Assembly (NCBI GenBank): GCA_023666275.1
Contig: JAMPCJ010000002.1
Span: 124,001 to 188,000, forward strand
Direction of reading: 5' to 3'
Length of the DNA: 64,000 bases
From: Treponema brennaborense
Lineage (GTDB): Bacteria; Spirochaetota; Spirochaetia; Treponematales; Treponemataceae
Under the pieces are notes generated by a model, which was not told where the DNA came from, did not search any database, and saw nothing but the letters and a program-made list of their open reading frames with translations. Positions 1-9,257 of the stretch are shown here, one piece after another. How positions within the stretch are numbered: the first letter of the stretch is position 1; each line of letters begins with the position of its first letter. A program made the translations under genes and the position numbers.

Positions 1-740
1 TGCGAGAGCAAACCGTCGCCTATTGTAAATTTTGCGTACGTTTGGATCGCCGTAGCAAACGGTTCATTCCGAAGCGCCATGCCGAAAATAAGTCCGACGA
101 CAAGATTGACAACAGTTATAAATATGCCGACTTTGACGTTTCCCGAAACGAATTTTGTCGAACCGTCCATGGAACCGTAAAAATCGGATTCCTGCTGCAC
201 TTCCTGTTTTCTGCGACGCGCTTCTTCTTCCGTGATTGTACCGGCGTTGAATTCCGCATCGATGGCAAGCAGCTTATTCGGCATCGCATCAAGCGTAAAG
301 CGGGCGGCAACCTCCGCTACCCGCGTCGCGCCTTTTGTTATAACGAACATTTGAACTGCGATTAAAATAACGAAAATAACGATGCCTATCAGAAGACCTT
401 CCGTTCCGCTGCTGCCGACAACAAATTGTCCGAACGCGGAAACCATTTTTCCGTCGAAATTCAAGCCTTTGCTCAATATGAGCCGCGTTGAAGAAACATT
501 CAGCGCAAGTCCGAACACCGTCGCCACCAGCAGAACCGTAGGAAACGAAGAAAAATCTATAGCACGCGGAGAAGAAAGCACAATAAGCACAATAAGCACG
601 GAAAGCAGAAGATTGCACACCATGAGAACATCAAGCATTGCCGCCGGCAGCGGAATTATCAGCATAAAAATAACCGCTATAACTCCGACGGCAACAAAGA
701 GATCTGTTTTATTTTCAAAAATACGTATTTTGTCAGCCAT
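1..740 (-). CDS. flhA: Flagellar export protein FlhA, N-terminal part
   Basis: Inner-membrane component of the flagellar type III export gate. Only about the first 246 codons lie in the window; the gene runs off the left edge. Translation from the ATG at 738-740 begins MADKIRIFENKTDLFVAVGV, followed by a run of hydrophobic helices, and contains the FlhA-type stretch LNVSSTRLILSKG and the sequence GMVSAFGQF-like segment KMVSAFGQFVVG typical of the family. It is the last visible gene of the flagellar operon, 27 nt after flhB. The cytoplasmic nonameric ring domain lies outside the window. Confidence 0.95.
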   Translation of the reverse strand, partial: MADKIRIFENKTDLFVAVGVIAVIFMLIIPLPAAMLDVLMVCNLLLSVLIVLIVLSSPRAIDFSSFPTVLLVATVFGLALNVSSTRLILSKGLNFDGKMVSAFGQFVVGSSGTEGLLIGIVIFVILIAVQMFVITKGATRVAEVAARFTLDAMPNKLLAIDAEFNAGTITEEEARRRKQEVQQESDFYGSMDGSTKFVSGNVKVGIFITVVNLVVGLIFGMALRNEPFATAIQTYAKFTIGDGLLS

Positions 741-767
741 TATCCCACCCAGTTGACTTTGTGCATA

Positions 768-1877
768 TTATTTTTTCGTGAATGCCGTTCCTTTCATGCT
801 GTAGACATGCGCAAGAATTTTTGCCATGGCTTCAAGATAAGCTTCGGGAATTATATCACCAATTTCAACTTCCGCATAGAGTGCACGGGCAAGCGGTTTA
901 TTTTCGATAATGGGAACATCATTTTCTGCGGCTATCTGCTTTATTCGCTGCGCCATGCTGTCCGCGCCTTTTGCGGAAACCGCAGGAGCCTGCATTGTTG
1001 CCCTGTCATATTTGACGGCAACCGCAAAATGAGTCGGGTTGGTGATAACAACATCGGAAATAGCAACCTGATGCGGCATATCGTTCTGCAAAATGCGTAT
1101 CATATATTGCCGCAGTCTGCCTTTTACCTGCGGATCTCCTTCGAGCTGTTTGTACTCTTCTTTCACTTCCTGCTTAGTCATTTTCATCGATTCCATGAAC
1201 TGATGTCTTTGCACAAGATAATCGGGAACCGCAAGCACCAAAAAGAATACAGCAGCAATGACGAGCAGTTTTATAACCATTTGCGCAACATGCGTTACGC
1301 CGGACCACAAACTTACATTCATCATAGCAAGCAGTTTCGGCAAATCGTTTTTTATCAGCATATAAGAAACGACAAATAAAACGATAACTTTCAATATCGA
1401 TTTTACGACATTGAATGCGCCTTCGGCGGAAAAAAGCGTTTTTTTCAAATATTCGCCGAAACGCGGAACAAGTTTCGAAAACTTCGGCTGAATCGGTTTG
1501 ACGGTGAATATAAAACCTTTGTTTTGAATAAGGTTCGAAATTATGCCGGCAGCAAGCGCCGCAAGCGTAACCGGAAATATCATTTTCACAAACGAAACAA
1601 AAAACGCCGCGGCAAGTTCCCCGTCCGAAAAATCGGCTGTCACGCAGCGGTCAAAATAAAAACGCAGCACTTCCAGGCAGTTTGAAAACAATCTGCTGCC
1701 GAAAAAAGCAAGCACAAGAACAGGAATCAGCAGAACCAGCGCGCCTGTTACATCCTGACTTTTGGGAACACGCCCTTCTTCTTCGCGCGCTTTGCGCAGT
1801 TTGTATTCGGAAGGCTGTTCCGTGCGTCCTTCATCTTCTGCGGCGAACCACTGAAAATCAATATCAGCGCTTGTCAT
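768..1877 (-). CDS. flhB: Flagellar export switch protein FlhB
   Basis: Membrane protein of the flagellar type III export gate that switches substrate class from rod/hook to filament. The 369 residues have the usual four hydrophobic helices (about residues 35-220) and a cytoplasmic tail with the autocleavage motif NPTH at about residues 280-283. The ATG overlaps the fliR stop codon as ATGA, so the two are probably translationally coupled. Length and domain order are normal for the family. Confidence 0.97.
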   Translation of the reverse strand: MTSADIDFQWFAAEDEGRTEQPSEYKLRKAREEEGRVPKSQDVTGALVLLIPVLVLAFFGSRLFSNCLEVLRFYFDRCVTADFSDGELAAAFFVSFVKMIFPVTLAALAAGIISNLIQNKGFIFTVKPIQPKFSKLVPRFGEYLKKTLFSAEGAFNVVKSILKVIVLFVVSYMLIKNDLPKLLAMMNVSLWSGVTHVAQMVIKLLVIAAVFFLVLAVPDYLVQRHQFMESMKMTKQEVKEEYKQLEGDPQVKGRLRQYMIRILQNDMPHQVAISDVVITNPTHFAVAVKYDRATMQAPAVSAKGADSMAQRIKQIAAENDVPIIENKPLARALYAEVEIGDIIPEAYLEAMAKILAHVYSMKGTAFTKK

Positions 1878-2680
1878 AAACGGCGCGCTCCTATTTGCAC
1901 CAACAAATTTTCAAGTTTCGAAAACGCCATAGTGAACGAACGCAGAAAAAAATCAGCCATTGACGGCATCACAAACGCCAAGAGCAAAAAGCCCGCCATC
2001 ATTGTCAGCGGCAGCCCTTCCGAAAGCAAATTCATTTGCGGTGCAGCTTTTGACAGAATGCCCATTGTTATGGAAATTAAAAAAAATATACCGACAAGCG
2101 GCAGCGATATCATAAACGCATCGAAAAACAAATCAGTCAGACTTGAAAGCAAAAACCGCGTAATGTGCTCACCCGCGGCAATAAACGAAAACGCATTGAA
2201 AGTTTCAAAGCTGCGCAGCACGCCGCCCAAAAACAGTGTCTGAAAACCTTTTGTCTGCATAAAAAGCAGCATCGCCGCAAGATTTAAAAACTGTCCCATG
2301 AGCGGGTTTTCAACCTGCGCCATCGTATCGTAAGACTGCGCCGCGCTGAGTCCCATTTGAAACGTAAAAAACTGACCGGCGGAACTGAAAGCTCCGAAAA
2401 TAATCGAAATGTAAAATCCCGTTAAAACACCGATAAGCGATTCGCCGGCAAGCAGCAGCACATAATCGAGAGAAAACGCGCCCTGCGCAAACGAAAATGA
2501 TTCCCAGCCGGCACTGTAGGCAGACGGCAGCACTAAAAAAGCCATATATCCGGCAAGCGCGATTTTCGCCGCGCGCGGAACCGTTCTTGCAGAAAGCAGC
2601 GGCAATGTCATAATCAAAGCAAAACACCGAACCGCGGCAAGCAAAAACAACGGTGCCTGCGCCGTAATTTTTTCGAGCAT
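1874..2680 (-). CDS. fliR: Flagellar export protein FliR
   Basis: Integral membrane subunit of the FliP-FliQ-FliR export gate. The 268-residue product is almost entirely hydrophobic with about six membrane segments, and the sequence MGLSAAQSYDTMAQVENPLMG matches the conserved FliR region around a Q/N-P pair. It lies between fliQ (16 nt gap) and flhB (4 nt overlap), the normal spirochete order. Confidence 0.95.
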   Translation of the reverse strand: MLEKITAQAPLFLLAAVRCFALIMTLPLLSARTVPRAAKIALAGYMAFLVLPSAYSAGWESFSFAQGAFSLDYVLLLAGESLIGVLTGFYISIIFGAFSSAGQFFTFQMGLSAAQSYDTMAQVENPLMGQFLNLAAMLLFMQTKGFQTLFLGGVLRSFETFNAFSFIAAGEHITRFLLSSLTDLFFDAFMISLPLVGIFFLISITMGILSKAAPQMNLLSEGLPLTMMAGFLLLAFVMPSMADFFLRSFTMAFSKLENLLVQIGARRL

Positions 2681-2696
2681 CAGCAGCCGCCTGAAT

Positions 2697-2966
2697 TCAG
2701 CGTGCCATCTGCGGAATCAAATTGAAAAGATTCAGCGTATACTCACGGACGGACGAAAACATCCAGGCGCCGAGCAGTGCAAGAACTGCCAAAATGGCAA
2801 AAATTTTGGGAACAAATGTCAGCGTCTGCTCCTGAATAGATGTCGTTGCTTGAAAAATGGCAACAAACAAACCTACAAGAAGCGCAGTGCCAAGCACCGG
2901 AGCGGAAATCAGCAATATTTCAAGAATGCCGTTCCGCAGCAATGAAACAATTTGTCCGATACTCAC
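2697..2966 (-). CDS. fliQ: Flagellar export protein FliQ
   Basis: Small export-gate subunit of 89 residues with two hydrophobic helices (about 15-40 and 50-75). The segments PVLGTALLVGLFVAIFQATT and SIQEQTLTFVPK are the classic FliQ signature. The start is ATG 41 codons or so before the first helix-turn, and an AGGAG-like site precedes it. A 78-nt gap separates it from fliP upstream, in which I see no second gene. Confidence 0.95.
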   Translation of the reverse strand: MSIGQIVSLLRNGILEILLISAPVLGTALLVGLFVAIFQATTSIQEQTLTFVPKIFAILAVLALLGAWMFSSVREYTLNLFNLIPQMAR

Positions 2967-3044
2967 AAAAAACTCCTTTTATGAACGAATCCGCCGCAAA
3001 GCATGCAAGGCAATGTTCGTTCTCACAACAGCATCGCCGAAATA

Positions 3045-3884
3045 TCAGCGGGCAACGGAATTAAAAAGCTGCTGCGTAAGCAGTCCCCAGCCGTCAATCA
3101 ATACAAAAAGCATCAATTTAAACGGCATGGATATTTGAACAGGCGGAAGCATTATCATACCCATAGACATAAGAATGCTCGCGACAACCATATCAATAAC
3201 TATAAACGGAATGTACAAAAGTATTCCTATCTTAAATGCGACAGTAAGTTCATGCAGAATATACGCGGGAATAAGAACGTACGTCGGAACATCCGCAAGC
3301 GTATTCGGTTTTTCAAGCTTGCCGAGAGACATGAACAGCGTGATATAATCCGTATTCGAAGCCATTTGCTTGTACATGAACAGCCGCAGCGGCGCTTCTG
3401 CCTGTGTATATGCCTGCTCAAGACCGATTTCTCCGTTCGACAGCGGCTTGAAAGATTTTTCATATATATCCGTAAAAATCGGCCGCATAATAAACAGAGT
3501 AAGAAAAAAAGCAATCCCGTTCAAAACCGCCGTCGGAGGCACCTGCTGAAGCGACAAAGCCCGCTTTATAAAATCGAACACAATGGAAATTCGAAGAAAG
3601 CACGTAACAAGTATTAAAATGCTCGGCGCAAGCGAAAGAATCGTCAAAATCAGCAGCAGCTGAATGGAAAAAGCCACTTCCTGACTGCTTTCCGGGCGGC
3701 GGATCTGCACATCAATCGCAGGAAGATCGATGTCCGTAACTGTTCCGTTCATTTGCATTGTTCCCCGCGCCGAACCGGACGGAAACGATGACTGCGCGGA
3801 AAGTTTTACGGAACACGGCAGGCACAGCAGCATAAAACAAAACGCCGCTGTTTTTTTTCCGAATCGGGAAGACGTTTTCATCAT
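3045..3884 (-). CDS. fliP: Flagellar export protein FliP
   Basis: Core subunit of the export gate, 279 residues. It starts with a positively charged signal sequence and hydrophobic stretch ending near residue 31 (CSVKLSAQ), as usual for FliP, followed by conserved membrane segments: LRISIVFDFIKRAL, a helix rich in LTLFIM, the MSLGKLEKPNTLADVPTYVL region, and MSMGMIMLPPVQISMPFK. It overlaps fliO by 4 nt (ATGA), indicating coupling. Confidence 0.96.
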   Translation of the reverse strand: MMKTSSRFGKKTAAFCFMLLCLPCSVKLSAQSSFPSGSARGTMQMNGTVTDIDLPAIDVQIRRPESSQEVAFSIQLLLILTILSLAPSILILVTCFLRISIVFDFIKRALSLQQVPPTAVLNGIAFFLTLFIMRPIFTDIYEKSFKPLSNGEIGLEQAYTQAEAPLRLFMYKQMASNTDYITLFMSLGKLEKPNTLADVPTYVLIPAYILHELTVAFKIGILLYIPFIVIDMVVASILMSMGMIMLPPVQISMPFKLMLFVLIDGWGLLTQQLFNSVAR

Positions 3885-4555
3885 TGCAAATTCTCTGAAC
3901 GCATTTGCTGCAAACGATTTTGCTGTTTCCGCAGCTCATCGGCAGTAGCTTCGGCTGTAGTTTTGGCAAAAATGCGAGCCGATTCCCCGCCGGTCTTTTT
4001 TTCCGGAAAAAAAGCGGCAAGCAAAGACGCAAAATCTTTCGGTTTTCCGGCAGGCTGCGCATCTGCGTGAAGATTCATCGCGTCTATCAATTCTTTGTCC
4101 GCAATTTCGGCGATAAGACCGACGGAAGAATCTGCCGCGCCGACCAAATACGCACGATCGCCGAGCGTAACAACGTGCACGGATTTTCCCTGTCCGAGCG
4201 CAAGGGAAACCGGATTTTTCAAATAAGGATTTTGCGGAACAGCCGTATTTGTCATTCTGCGGAAAAAATAAAATATTCCGTAAACAGCCGCAACGACACA
4301 AATAAGCACGAGAATCATTCTGACAAGCAGATACAGCGTTGACGGCTGTCTTGCTTCCGTTTCGGCATACGCATTTTCCGCAGATAAAAACAAGGAATTT
4401 TCATCGGTTTCTGCCACACCGATATCGGATTCGTTCATTTCCGCAGCGGAAGCGCTGCCGTCAGCCGCATCATCCCGCAATGTCTGCGGAAAACAAAAAA
4501 CAGCAAGACAAAGAAACAATGCACACCAAAAGGACTTTTTCATATACCCACCCAA
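3881..4555 (-). CDS. fliO: Flagellar biosynthesis protein FliO (FliZ)
   Basis: Poorly conserved single-pass membrane protein that stabilises FliP during export-gate assembly. The 224 residues show a signal peptide (about 1-25), an acidic periplasmic segment, a transmembrane helix at about 75-100 (LYLLVRMILVLICVVAAVYG) and a cytoplasmic part with GQGKSVHVVTLGDRAYLVG, the recognisable FliO beta-domain. In spirochetes this gene is often called fliZ. Position directly before fliP supports the call more than sequence alone. Confidence 0.88.
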   Translation of the reverse strand: MGGYMKKSFWCALFLCLAVFCFPQTLRDDAADGSASAAEMNESDIGVAETDENSLFLSAENAYAETEARQPSTLYLLVRMILVLICVVAAVYGIFYFFRRMTNTAVPQNPYLKNPVSLALGQGKSVHVVTLGDRAYLVGAADSSVGLIAEIADKELIDAMNLHADAQPAGKPKDFASLLAAFFPEKKTGGESARIFAKTTAEATADELRKQQNRLQQMRSENLQ

Positions 4556-4573
4556 TATGAAAATCGTAATTAT

Positions 4574-5767
4574 CTATCCCAAATCGGATACGCGTTCCAT
4601 AGGAGAAAGAATTTCCGTAACACGCACGCCGAAATTTTCATCAATAACGACGACTTCTCCGCGTGCTATCGGTTTATGATTGACAAGAATATCCACCGGT
4701 TCTCCGGCAAGTTTATCAAGTTCTATAATCGTGCCTTCGCCCATGCCGAGTATTTCTTTGATCCGCTTTTTGGTATGACCGAGTTCGACGGTCATTTCCA
4801 TGAAAACGTCCATGATAAGACCGATATTGCCCTGCTCGGCAGCACCGGCGACAGGCTGCAAATTAGGATATTGAATCGCCTGCACATTCGGCACATTCAT
4901 TCCCATATTTACGGCGCCGGGCATTTGATTCTGGGGCATTCCGCCGTTCATCATGCCGAAATTTCCCATATTCATCGGGGTGCCCATGCCGCCCTGCATC
5001 TGGAAATTGCCGGCATTCATCGCCATTCCGGGCTGAACAGCCGCGCCCATTCCCGCCATTTGCTGCATATCCGCCGCAGGGAAGCCGTTTGCAGACGGTG
5101 ATGCATCCGCGGGGGCATCGCCGCCAAACGCGCGGATCATTCCCGCCGCAACATCATGCGCCGCGATTTCCCACAGCGAAAACGCAGATCCGTCCACTGT
5201 TACCGGAAACGTTATAAGGAGAAAAAAATTCTGCGGAAACCGCACCATTGCTTTCGGCACATGCATCGCTTCCGGAGGATTGCAGGCAAGCCCGTTGATT
5301 TTATGCGTATTGCTTAAATTTGTTATTTCCGTGCCTGTATGCTGGGAAACAATTTCGGAAATAACCGACATTGTCATATCATCGAGCTCCGGAGCTTCCT
5401 CTTTGTTTATAAGTCCCGCCAGCTTCTGCGCGAATTCCGGCGCAAGAAGAAATAAATGATCGCCTGTTAAGCCTTCGCTGAAGTCCGACATAACCGCAAC
5501 TACCATTTCCGGAATTTTCCGCAGTATTTGATCCCTGTTTAAAACTTCCATGACAGGCGAACCGACTTCCGCTTTTGCGCCGGTCATTGTTTCGAGGCTC
5601 GTTTCAAGCGTTTTTCCCGTATTGTTTACAAATTCGGTTAAAGCTGCCGTATTAAGACTGCTTTCAGCCTCTTTGGAAGAAGACGTTTCGCCGGAACTCA
5701 GCCCTCCCATATCCACGCCGGACAACAATGCATCTATTTCATCCTGAGAAATTGCGCCATCACTCAT
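4574..5767 (-). CDS. fliY: Flagellar motor switch protein FliY (FliN/CheC family)
   Basis: C-ring protein of the motor switch. The 397 residues have an N-terminal peptide (SQDEIDALLSGVDMGG) like that of FliM, a CheC-like domain (about 60-200), a long low-complexity linker rich in Met, Asn and Gly (about 220-300), and a C-terminal SpoA domain ending with EVVVIDENFGVRVTEIL. The CheC-like segment SVISEIVSQHTG lacks the Asn expected two residues after the Glu-Ile pair in active CheP phosphatases, so CheY-P phosphatase activity is uncertain. Its ATG overlaps the end of fliM by 8 nt. Confidence 0.93.
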   Translation of the reverse strand: MSDGAISQDEIDALLSGVDMGGLSSGETSSSKEAESSLNTAALTEFVNNTGKTLETSLETMTGAKAEVGSPVMEVLNRDQILRKIPEMVVAVMSDFSEGLTGDHLFLLAPEFAQKLAGLINKEEAPELDDMTMSVISEIVSQHTGTEITNLSNTHKINGLACNPPEAMHVPKAMVRFPQNFFLLITFPVTVDGSAFSLWEIAAHDVAAGMIRAFGGDAPADASPSANGFPAADMQQMAGMGAAVQPGMAMNAGNFQMQGGMGTPMNMGNFGMMNGGMPQNQMPGAVNMGMNVPNVQAIQYPNLQPVAGAAEQGNIGLIMDVFMEMTVELGHTKKRIKEILGMGEGTIIELDKLAGEPVDILVNHKPIARGEVVVIDENFGVRVTEILSPMERVSDLG

Positions 5768-6794
5768 ACGATTCGTCTCCTTCTACAGACAATTCTTCAA
5801 ACTCTTCGGTTTCATTCTGCTGAATTTTGCCGATAACCTGCACCGCCATTTTTTTGCCGATAACGCCCGGCTGGCAGTAAAATTTTTTTTCATTCCCGAC
5901 GCTGAGCACGAGCGGATCCCCGACGCGGACGCCGGACAGCCTGATTGTGTCGCCGATACGCAAATTCAAAACATCCCGAATCGGAATTTGAATCGATCCG
6001 ATCTCCGCAACAACGTCCATATCAACCGTAGACAGCTTTTCTTTGAGCACGCCCAGATACTGCGTAGTCGAACTGCGCCGCACTGACGAAAACCAAAACT
6101 GGGAAGACAATTTTGAAATAATCGGTTCTATAGTTATATACGGAATACAGAAATTTATCATTCCCTCTTCTTCGCCGAGCTTCGTTTCAAGCGTAACAAG
6201 AACAACCATTTCCGTCGGCGGAACAATCTGTGCAAACTGCGGATTCGTTTCTATTTGACCGAGACGGGGCCGCAAATCAATTACCTGTGTCCAGGCTTCG
6301 CGCATATTCGCAAGAATGCGGACGATAATTCCTTCCATTACGGACTGTTCTATATCCGTAAGATCTCTTTGAACTTTCGTTCCCTGACCGGTGCCGCCGA
6401 ACAAGCGGTCGATCATCGAAAAAGTAATTGCCGGATCTATTTCGAGAATCGCATTTCCTTTCAGCGGATCCATATTTATTACGGCAAGCGTTGTCGGCGT
6501 CGGAATAGAACGGATAAATTCTTCATACGTGAGCTGATCAACCGAGGCGACATGCACATGAACCATGCTGCGCAGCTGTGCGGAAAGACTTGTTGTTGTA
6601 AGGCGCGCAAAAGTTTCATGCATGATTTGCACGGTGCGGATCTGTTCTTTTGAAAATTTATCAGGACGTTTAAAATCATAGATTTTTATCTTTCGAGTGT
6701 CATTTACCGGCTTAAAATCTTCAGATTCCGAATCACCGGAACTGATTGCCATGAGCAGCTGGTCTATTTCGTCCTGCGACAAAACTTCATTCAT
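5760..6794 (-). CDS. fliM: Flagellar motor switch protein FliM
   Basis: C-ring protein that binds CheY-P and sets rotation direction. The 344 residues begin with the CheY-binding peptide LSQDEIDQLLMAI, then the middle domain with LFGGTGQGTKVQRDLTDIEQ, and end with a SpoA domain (RIGDTIRLSGVRVGDPLVLSV). Length is standard. fliY follows with an 8-nt overlap and fliL precedes by 9 nt. Confidence 0.97.
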   Translation of the reverse strand: MNEVLSQDEIDQLLMAISSGDSESEDFKPVNDTRKIKIYDFKRPDKFSKEQIRTVQIMHETFARLTTTSLSAQLRSMVHVHVASVDQLTYEEFIRSIPTPTTLAVINMDPLKGNAILEIDPAITFSMIDRLFGGTGQGTKVQRDLTDIEQSVMEGIIVRILANMREAWTQVIDLRPRLGQIETNPQFAQIVPPTEMVVLVTLETKLGEEEGMINFCIPYITIEPIISKLSSQFWFSSVRRSSTTQYLGVLKEKLSTVDMDVVAEIGSIQIPIRDVLNLRIGDTIRLSGVRVGDPLVLSVGNEKKFYCQPGVIGKKMAVQVIGKIQQNETEEFEELSVEGDESYE

Positions 6795-6803
6795 AAAAAA
6801 ACC

Positions 6804-7346
6804 TTATTGTTCTATTACATCAAGCTGTTTAAAACGAACTTCTTTTATTTTCGAATCAAGGATTTCATCATTTATTACACGGCAAATTTCCAGTTTCAGC
6901 GCTTTTTCATTCTGCGGCTTTAATTCCGCCGCCGTCTTGCTGGAAAAATACTGGCGGAGAAAATCGTAAATTTCTATTTGCCGCTCCGTTATTTCCGTGG
7001 CGGTTACTTTATCCTGCTGCTTATAGCCGAGCACAACTTCGACAACAACGCTTGCCGGCGGAATATCGACCGTGCGTGTTCTGATTTGACCGATTGAATT
7101 GTACCAGTCGTATTTCGGTCGGCTGCCGGTCATTTCGGGCGATGTCGGAAGCGGCGCCTGCGCGGGAACATTTTTGTTCATGACATTCATAGTAATCACT
7201 ACGACGGTAACAATAAGTATTATTGCGCCGATAATGATTGCAACCCATTTCAAAAGAACAGGAAGCAGCGATCCGATTCCGCCGGATTTTTTTTCGGATA
7301 CGGGCATTGCGTCATTGTCGTCTATACTCAAATCATCATCAGCCAT
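6804..7346 (-). CDS. fliL: Flagellar basal body-associated protein FliL
   Basis: Single-pass inner membrane protein that organises and supports stators. The 180 residues have an acidic cytoplasmic start, one transmembrane helix at about 30-53 (LLKWVAIIIGAIILIVTVVV) and a periplasmic stomatin-like domain containing VVVEVVLGYKQQD and the C-terminal helix KALKLEICRVINDEIL. It sits between motB and fliM as in other treponemes. Confidence 0.94.
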   Translation of the reverse strand: MADDDLSIDDNDAMPVSEKKSGGIGSLLPVLLKWVAIIIGAIILIVTVVVITMNVMNKNVPAQAPLPTSPEMTGSRPKYDWYNSIGQIRTRTVDIPPASVVVEVVLGYKQQDKVTATEITERQIEIYDFLRQYFSSKTAAELKPQNEKALKLEICRVINDEILDSKIKEVRFKQLDVIEQ

Positions 7347-7375
7347 ATAAAACCTACCTTATTCTAATTCTATCA

Positions 7376-8116
7376 TTAAAAATGCGCTTCGTCCAGAATT
7401 ATAATATCTACGCGCCTGTTATATGCCCTGCCTTCCGCAGTATCGTTTGAAAACTTCGGTCTGGTATCGGCATATCCGGCGACGGAAAACCTTTTTTCAT
7501 CCACACCGAAATCCGTCAGATAATGCAGCACGTTCACCGCTCTTGCGGCGGACAATTCCCAATTGCTTGCCCATTTTTCCGGATTGCTGACAGGCGAAGA
7601 ATCGGTATGCCCTTCTATGCGGAAACGGCGCGGTTTGCCGCTGTCGTCTTTTTGAATATCGTCGGACGTAAAAAACTGCGCAAGGCTCAGCAGTTCTTTT
7701 CGGGTATCTTCGATGTTCAATTCCGCACTGCCCGGCTTGAAAAACGAATCCGACGCGAGCGTTATCACAACGCCGCGCTCATCGCTCGTAAGCGTTATCT
7801 TATTCGATTTTATCGCGGGCGCATATAAACTGACAGCCCGCTTTACGGCAAGCCCCAGCGAACGTCCTTTTTCGAGCGCCGGCAACGTGTTGATGGTATT
7901 TCCCAAATCGGCAAGCCTTCCTGCCGCCAAAGACATGCCGCCGCCGGTCGGATCTCCCTGAATGGAAGCGCTCAAAGCTGCCATTTGCATGGGATCGCTT
8001 TCATTCGGATTGTACAACATGACGAAAAAGCAAAGCATAAGCGTTATCATGTCGCCGTAAGTTCCCTGCCAGGCGGCGGACGGTTTTTCCGGTTCTTTTT
8101 TTTCTTTTTTTGCCAT
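7376..8116 (-). CDS. motB: Flagellar stator protein MotB
   Basis: Stator subunit that anchors the proton (or ion) channel to peptidoglycan. The 246 residues hold one N-terminal transmembrane helix with the essential aspartate ([10 protein letters not shown], Asp22), a linker/plug, and a C-terminal OmpA-like peptidoglycan-binding domain with [13 protein letters not shown] and the NWELSAARA helix. It lies 5 nt after motA. Confidence 0.97.
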   Translation of the reverse strand: MAKKEKKEPEKPSAAWQGTYGDMITLMLCFFVMLYNPNESDPMQMAALSASIQGDPTGGGMSLAAGRLADLGNTINTLPALEKGRSLGLAVKRAVSLYAPAIKSNKITLTSDERGVVITLASDSFFKPGSAELNIEDTRKELLSLAQFFTSDDIQKDDSGKPRRFRIEGHTDSSPVSNPEKWASNWELSAARAVNVLHYLTDFGVDEKRFSVAGYADTRPKFSNDTAEGRAYNRRVDIIILDEAHF

Positions 8117-8121
8117 ACCGT

Positions 8122-8904
8122 TTAATCCTTGAGAACATCCGCCTCGATAGCTTTGCGGGTTTTCGAATCGAGATAGGTCAGCAGTTTCATAGCAAGAATG
8201 CGCGGGTTATCGCCTGCCTGAATGGACAGCACGCCTTCTATTATCATTTCCTTTACGCGTACCTCAAGCGAGTTATGCATCAGCAGTTTCTGCGCGAACG
8301 GGGCAAGCAGCCAGTTCGCCATCATCGAGCCGTATAATGTAGTGATAAGAGCAACAGCCATATTCGGACCGAGCGAAGATTTATCTTCAAGGTTTCGGAG
8401 CATACCGATAAGTCCGAGAACGGTTCCCATCATTCCGAATCCGGGGGCAAAACCAGCCCATTGGTTTATAATATTTACCCATTCCATGTGCCGCGCTTCA
8501 AGCTGGCTTAAATCGTTTTCCATAATCGTGCGGATAACCGCGCCGTCCGTACCGTCGACAACAAGCCGCAAGCCGGTTTTCATAAAATCATCGTTTAAAT
8601 CTTCAAGACCTTCCTCGAGCGCCAGAATGCCTTCGCGGCGGGCTTTTTCCGAAAGCGCAACCATGTTCTGCACAAGCGTTTTTTCGCCGAAATCCGGCAC
8701 TTTGAAAGCCTTTCCCATAACAGAAAAAAGACCGAGACATTTATTGAGCGGCGCAACAATGAACAGCGCCATAAACGAACCGCCGACCGTCATAAGAACA
8801 GAAGGAATATCGATAATACCGCTTAATTTACCGCCGGAAGTAAGTGTCGCCATAACAATACAGGCAGCACCGCCGATAATACCGATTATTGTTGCTATAT
8901 CCAT
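8122..8904 (-). CDS. motA: Flagellar stator protein MotA
   Basis: Membrane channel subunit of the motor stator, 260 residues with four hydrophobic helices: two near the N-terminus, then a large charged cytoplasmic loop (about 55-150), then two helices containing [21 protein letters not shown] and [19 protein letters not shown]. These are the MotA/TolQ/ExbB family signatures. It precedes motB directly. Confidence 0.97.
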   Translation of the reverse strand: MDIATIIGIIGGAACIVMATLTSGGKLSGIIDIPSVLMTVGGSFMALFIVAPLNKCLGLFSVMGKAFKVPDFGEKTLVQNMVALSEKARREGILALEEGLEDLNDDFMKTGLRLVVDGTDGAVIRTIMENDLSQLEARHMEWVNIINQWAGFAPGFGMMGTVLGLIGMLRNLEDKSSLGPNMAVALITTLYGSMMANWLLAPFAQKLLMHNSLEVRVKEMIIEGVLSIQAGDNPRILAMKLLTYLDSKTRKAIEADVLKD

Positions 8905-8945
8905 GGAAAAAATCCTCCTCTACTTTGCCCTTTCGCTTTCCGGTT

Positions 8946-9161
8946 TCAGTCAGACGCTGCCGGAATCAGATTTTGGAATGAAAGCAATCGATTCCTGTAA
9001 TTGATTATTTTTTCTATAATATCTTCGGGAGTATTTTTTACTACCAGTTTTTTCCCCGAAAGCATGACCAGCGTAACATCGGGATTTTGTTCAAGGCATT
9101 CAATAAGATGAGGATTTACCCAGTATTTCGTGCCGTTCAGCCGCATAACTTCAATCATTCT
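8946..9161 (-). CDS. flbD: Flagellar protein FlbD
   Basis: Small conserved flagellar operon protein (71 residues with the chosen start, the usual family length). The start MIEVMRLNGTKYWVNPHLIE is the standard FlbD N-terminus; an upstream in-frame extension of 22 codons lacks family similarity. Function is not established; the family accompanies motA-motB in spirochetes and firmicutes. It is the first gene after the sigma-28 promoter at 9231-9257, and its leader contains a small hairpin at 9184-9202 (CGCAAGT/ACTTGCG, 5-nt loop). Confidence 0.9.
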   Translation of the reverse strand, partial: RMIEVMRLNGTKYWVNPHLIECLEQNPDVTLVMLSGKKLVVKNTPEDIIEKIINYRNRLLSFQNLIPAASD

Positions 9162-9230
9162 GTTATTCTCTACATGAAATATCCGCAAGTCAAGTACTTG
9201 CGCAATTCCGAAAAAAGCTTTCCGCATACA

Positions 9231-9257
9231 GTATCGGCAGATAAAAGTGATATTTTA
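9231..9257 (-). promoter_or_regulatory. Sigma-28 (FliA) promoter of the flbD-flhA flagellar operon
   Basis: Read on the minus strand, TAAA (9254-9257) is followed by exactly 15 nt and GCCGATAC (9231-9238). The established sigma-28 consensus is TAAA-N15-GCCGATAA, so only the last base differs. The TAA of the -35 element is the truA stop codon. The site is about 70 nt upstream of flbD. Activity is inferred. Confidence 0.8.

Noticed and set aside
8946-9227. Longer flbD with 22 extra N-terminal residues
   Set aside because: The start would lie at the edge of the sigma-28 -10 element, leaving almost no leader, and the family starts at MIEVMRLNGTKYW.
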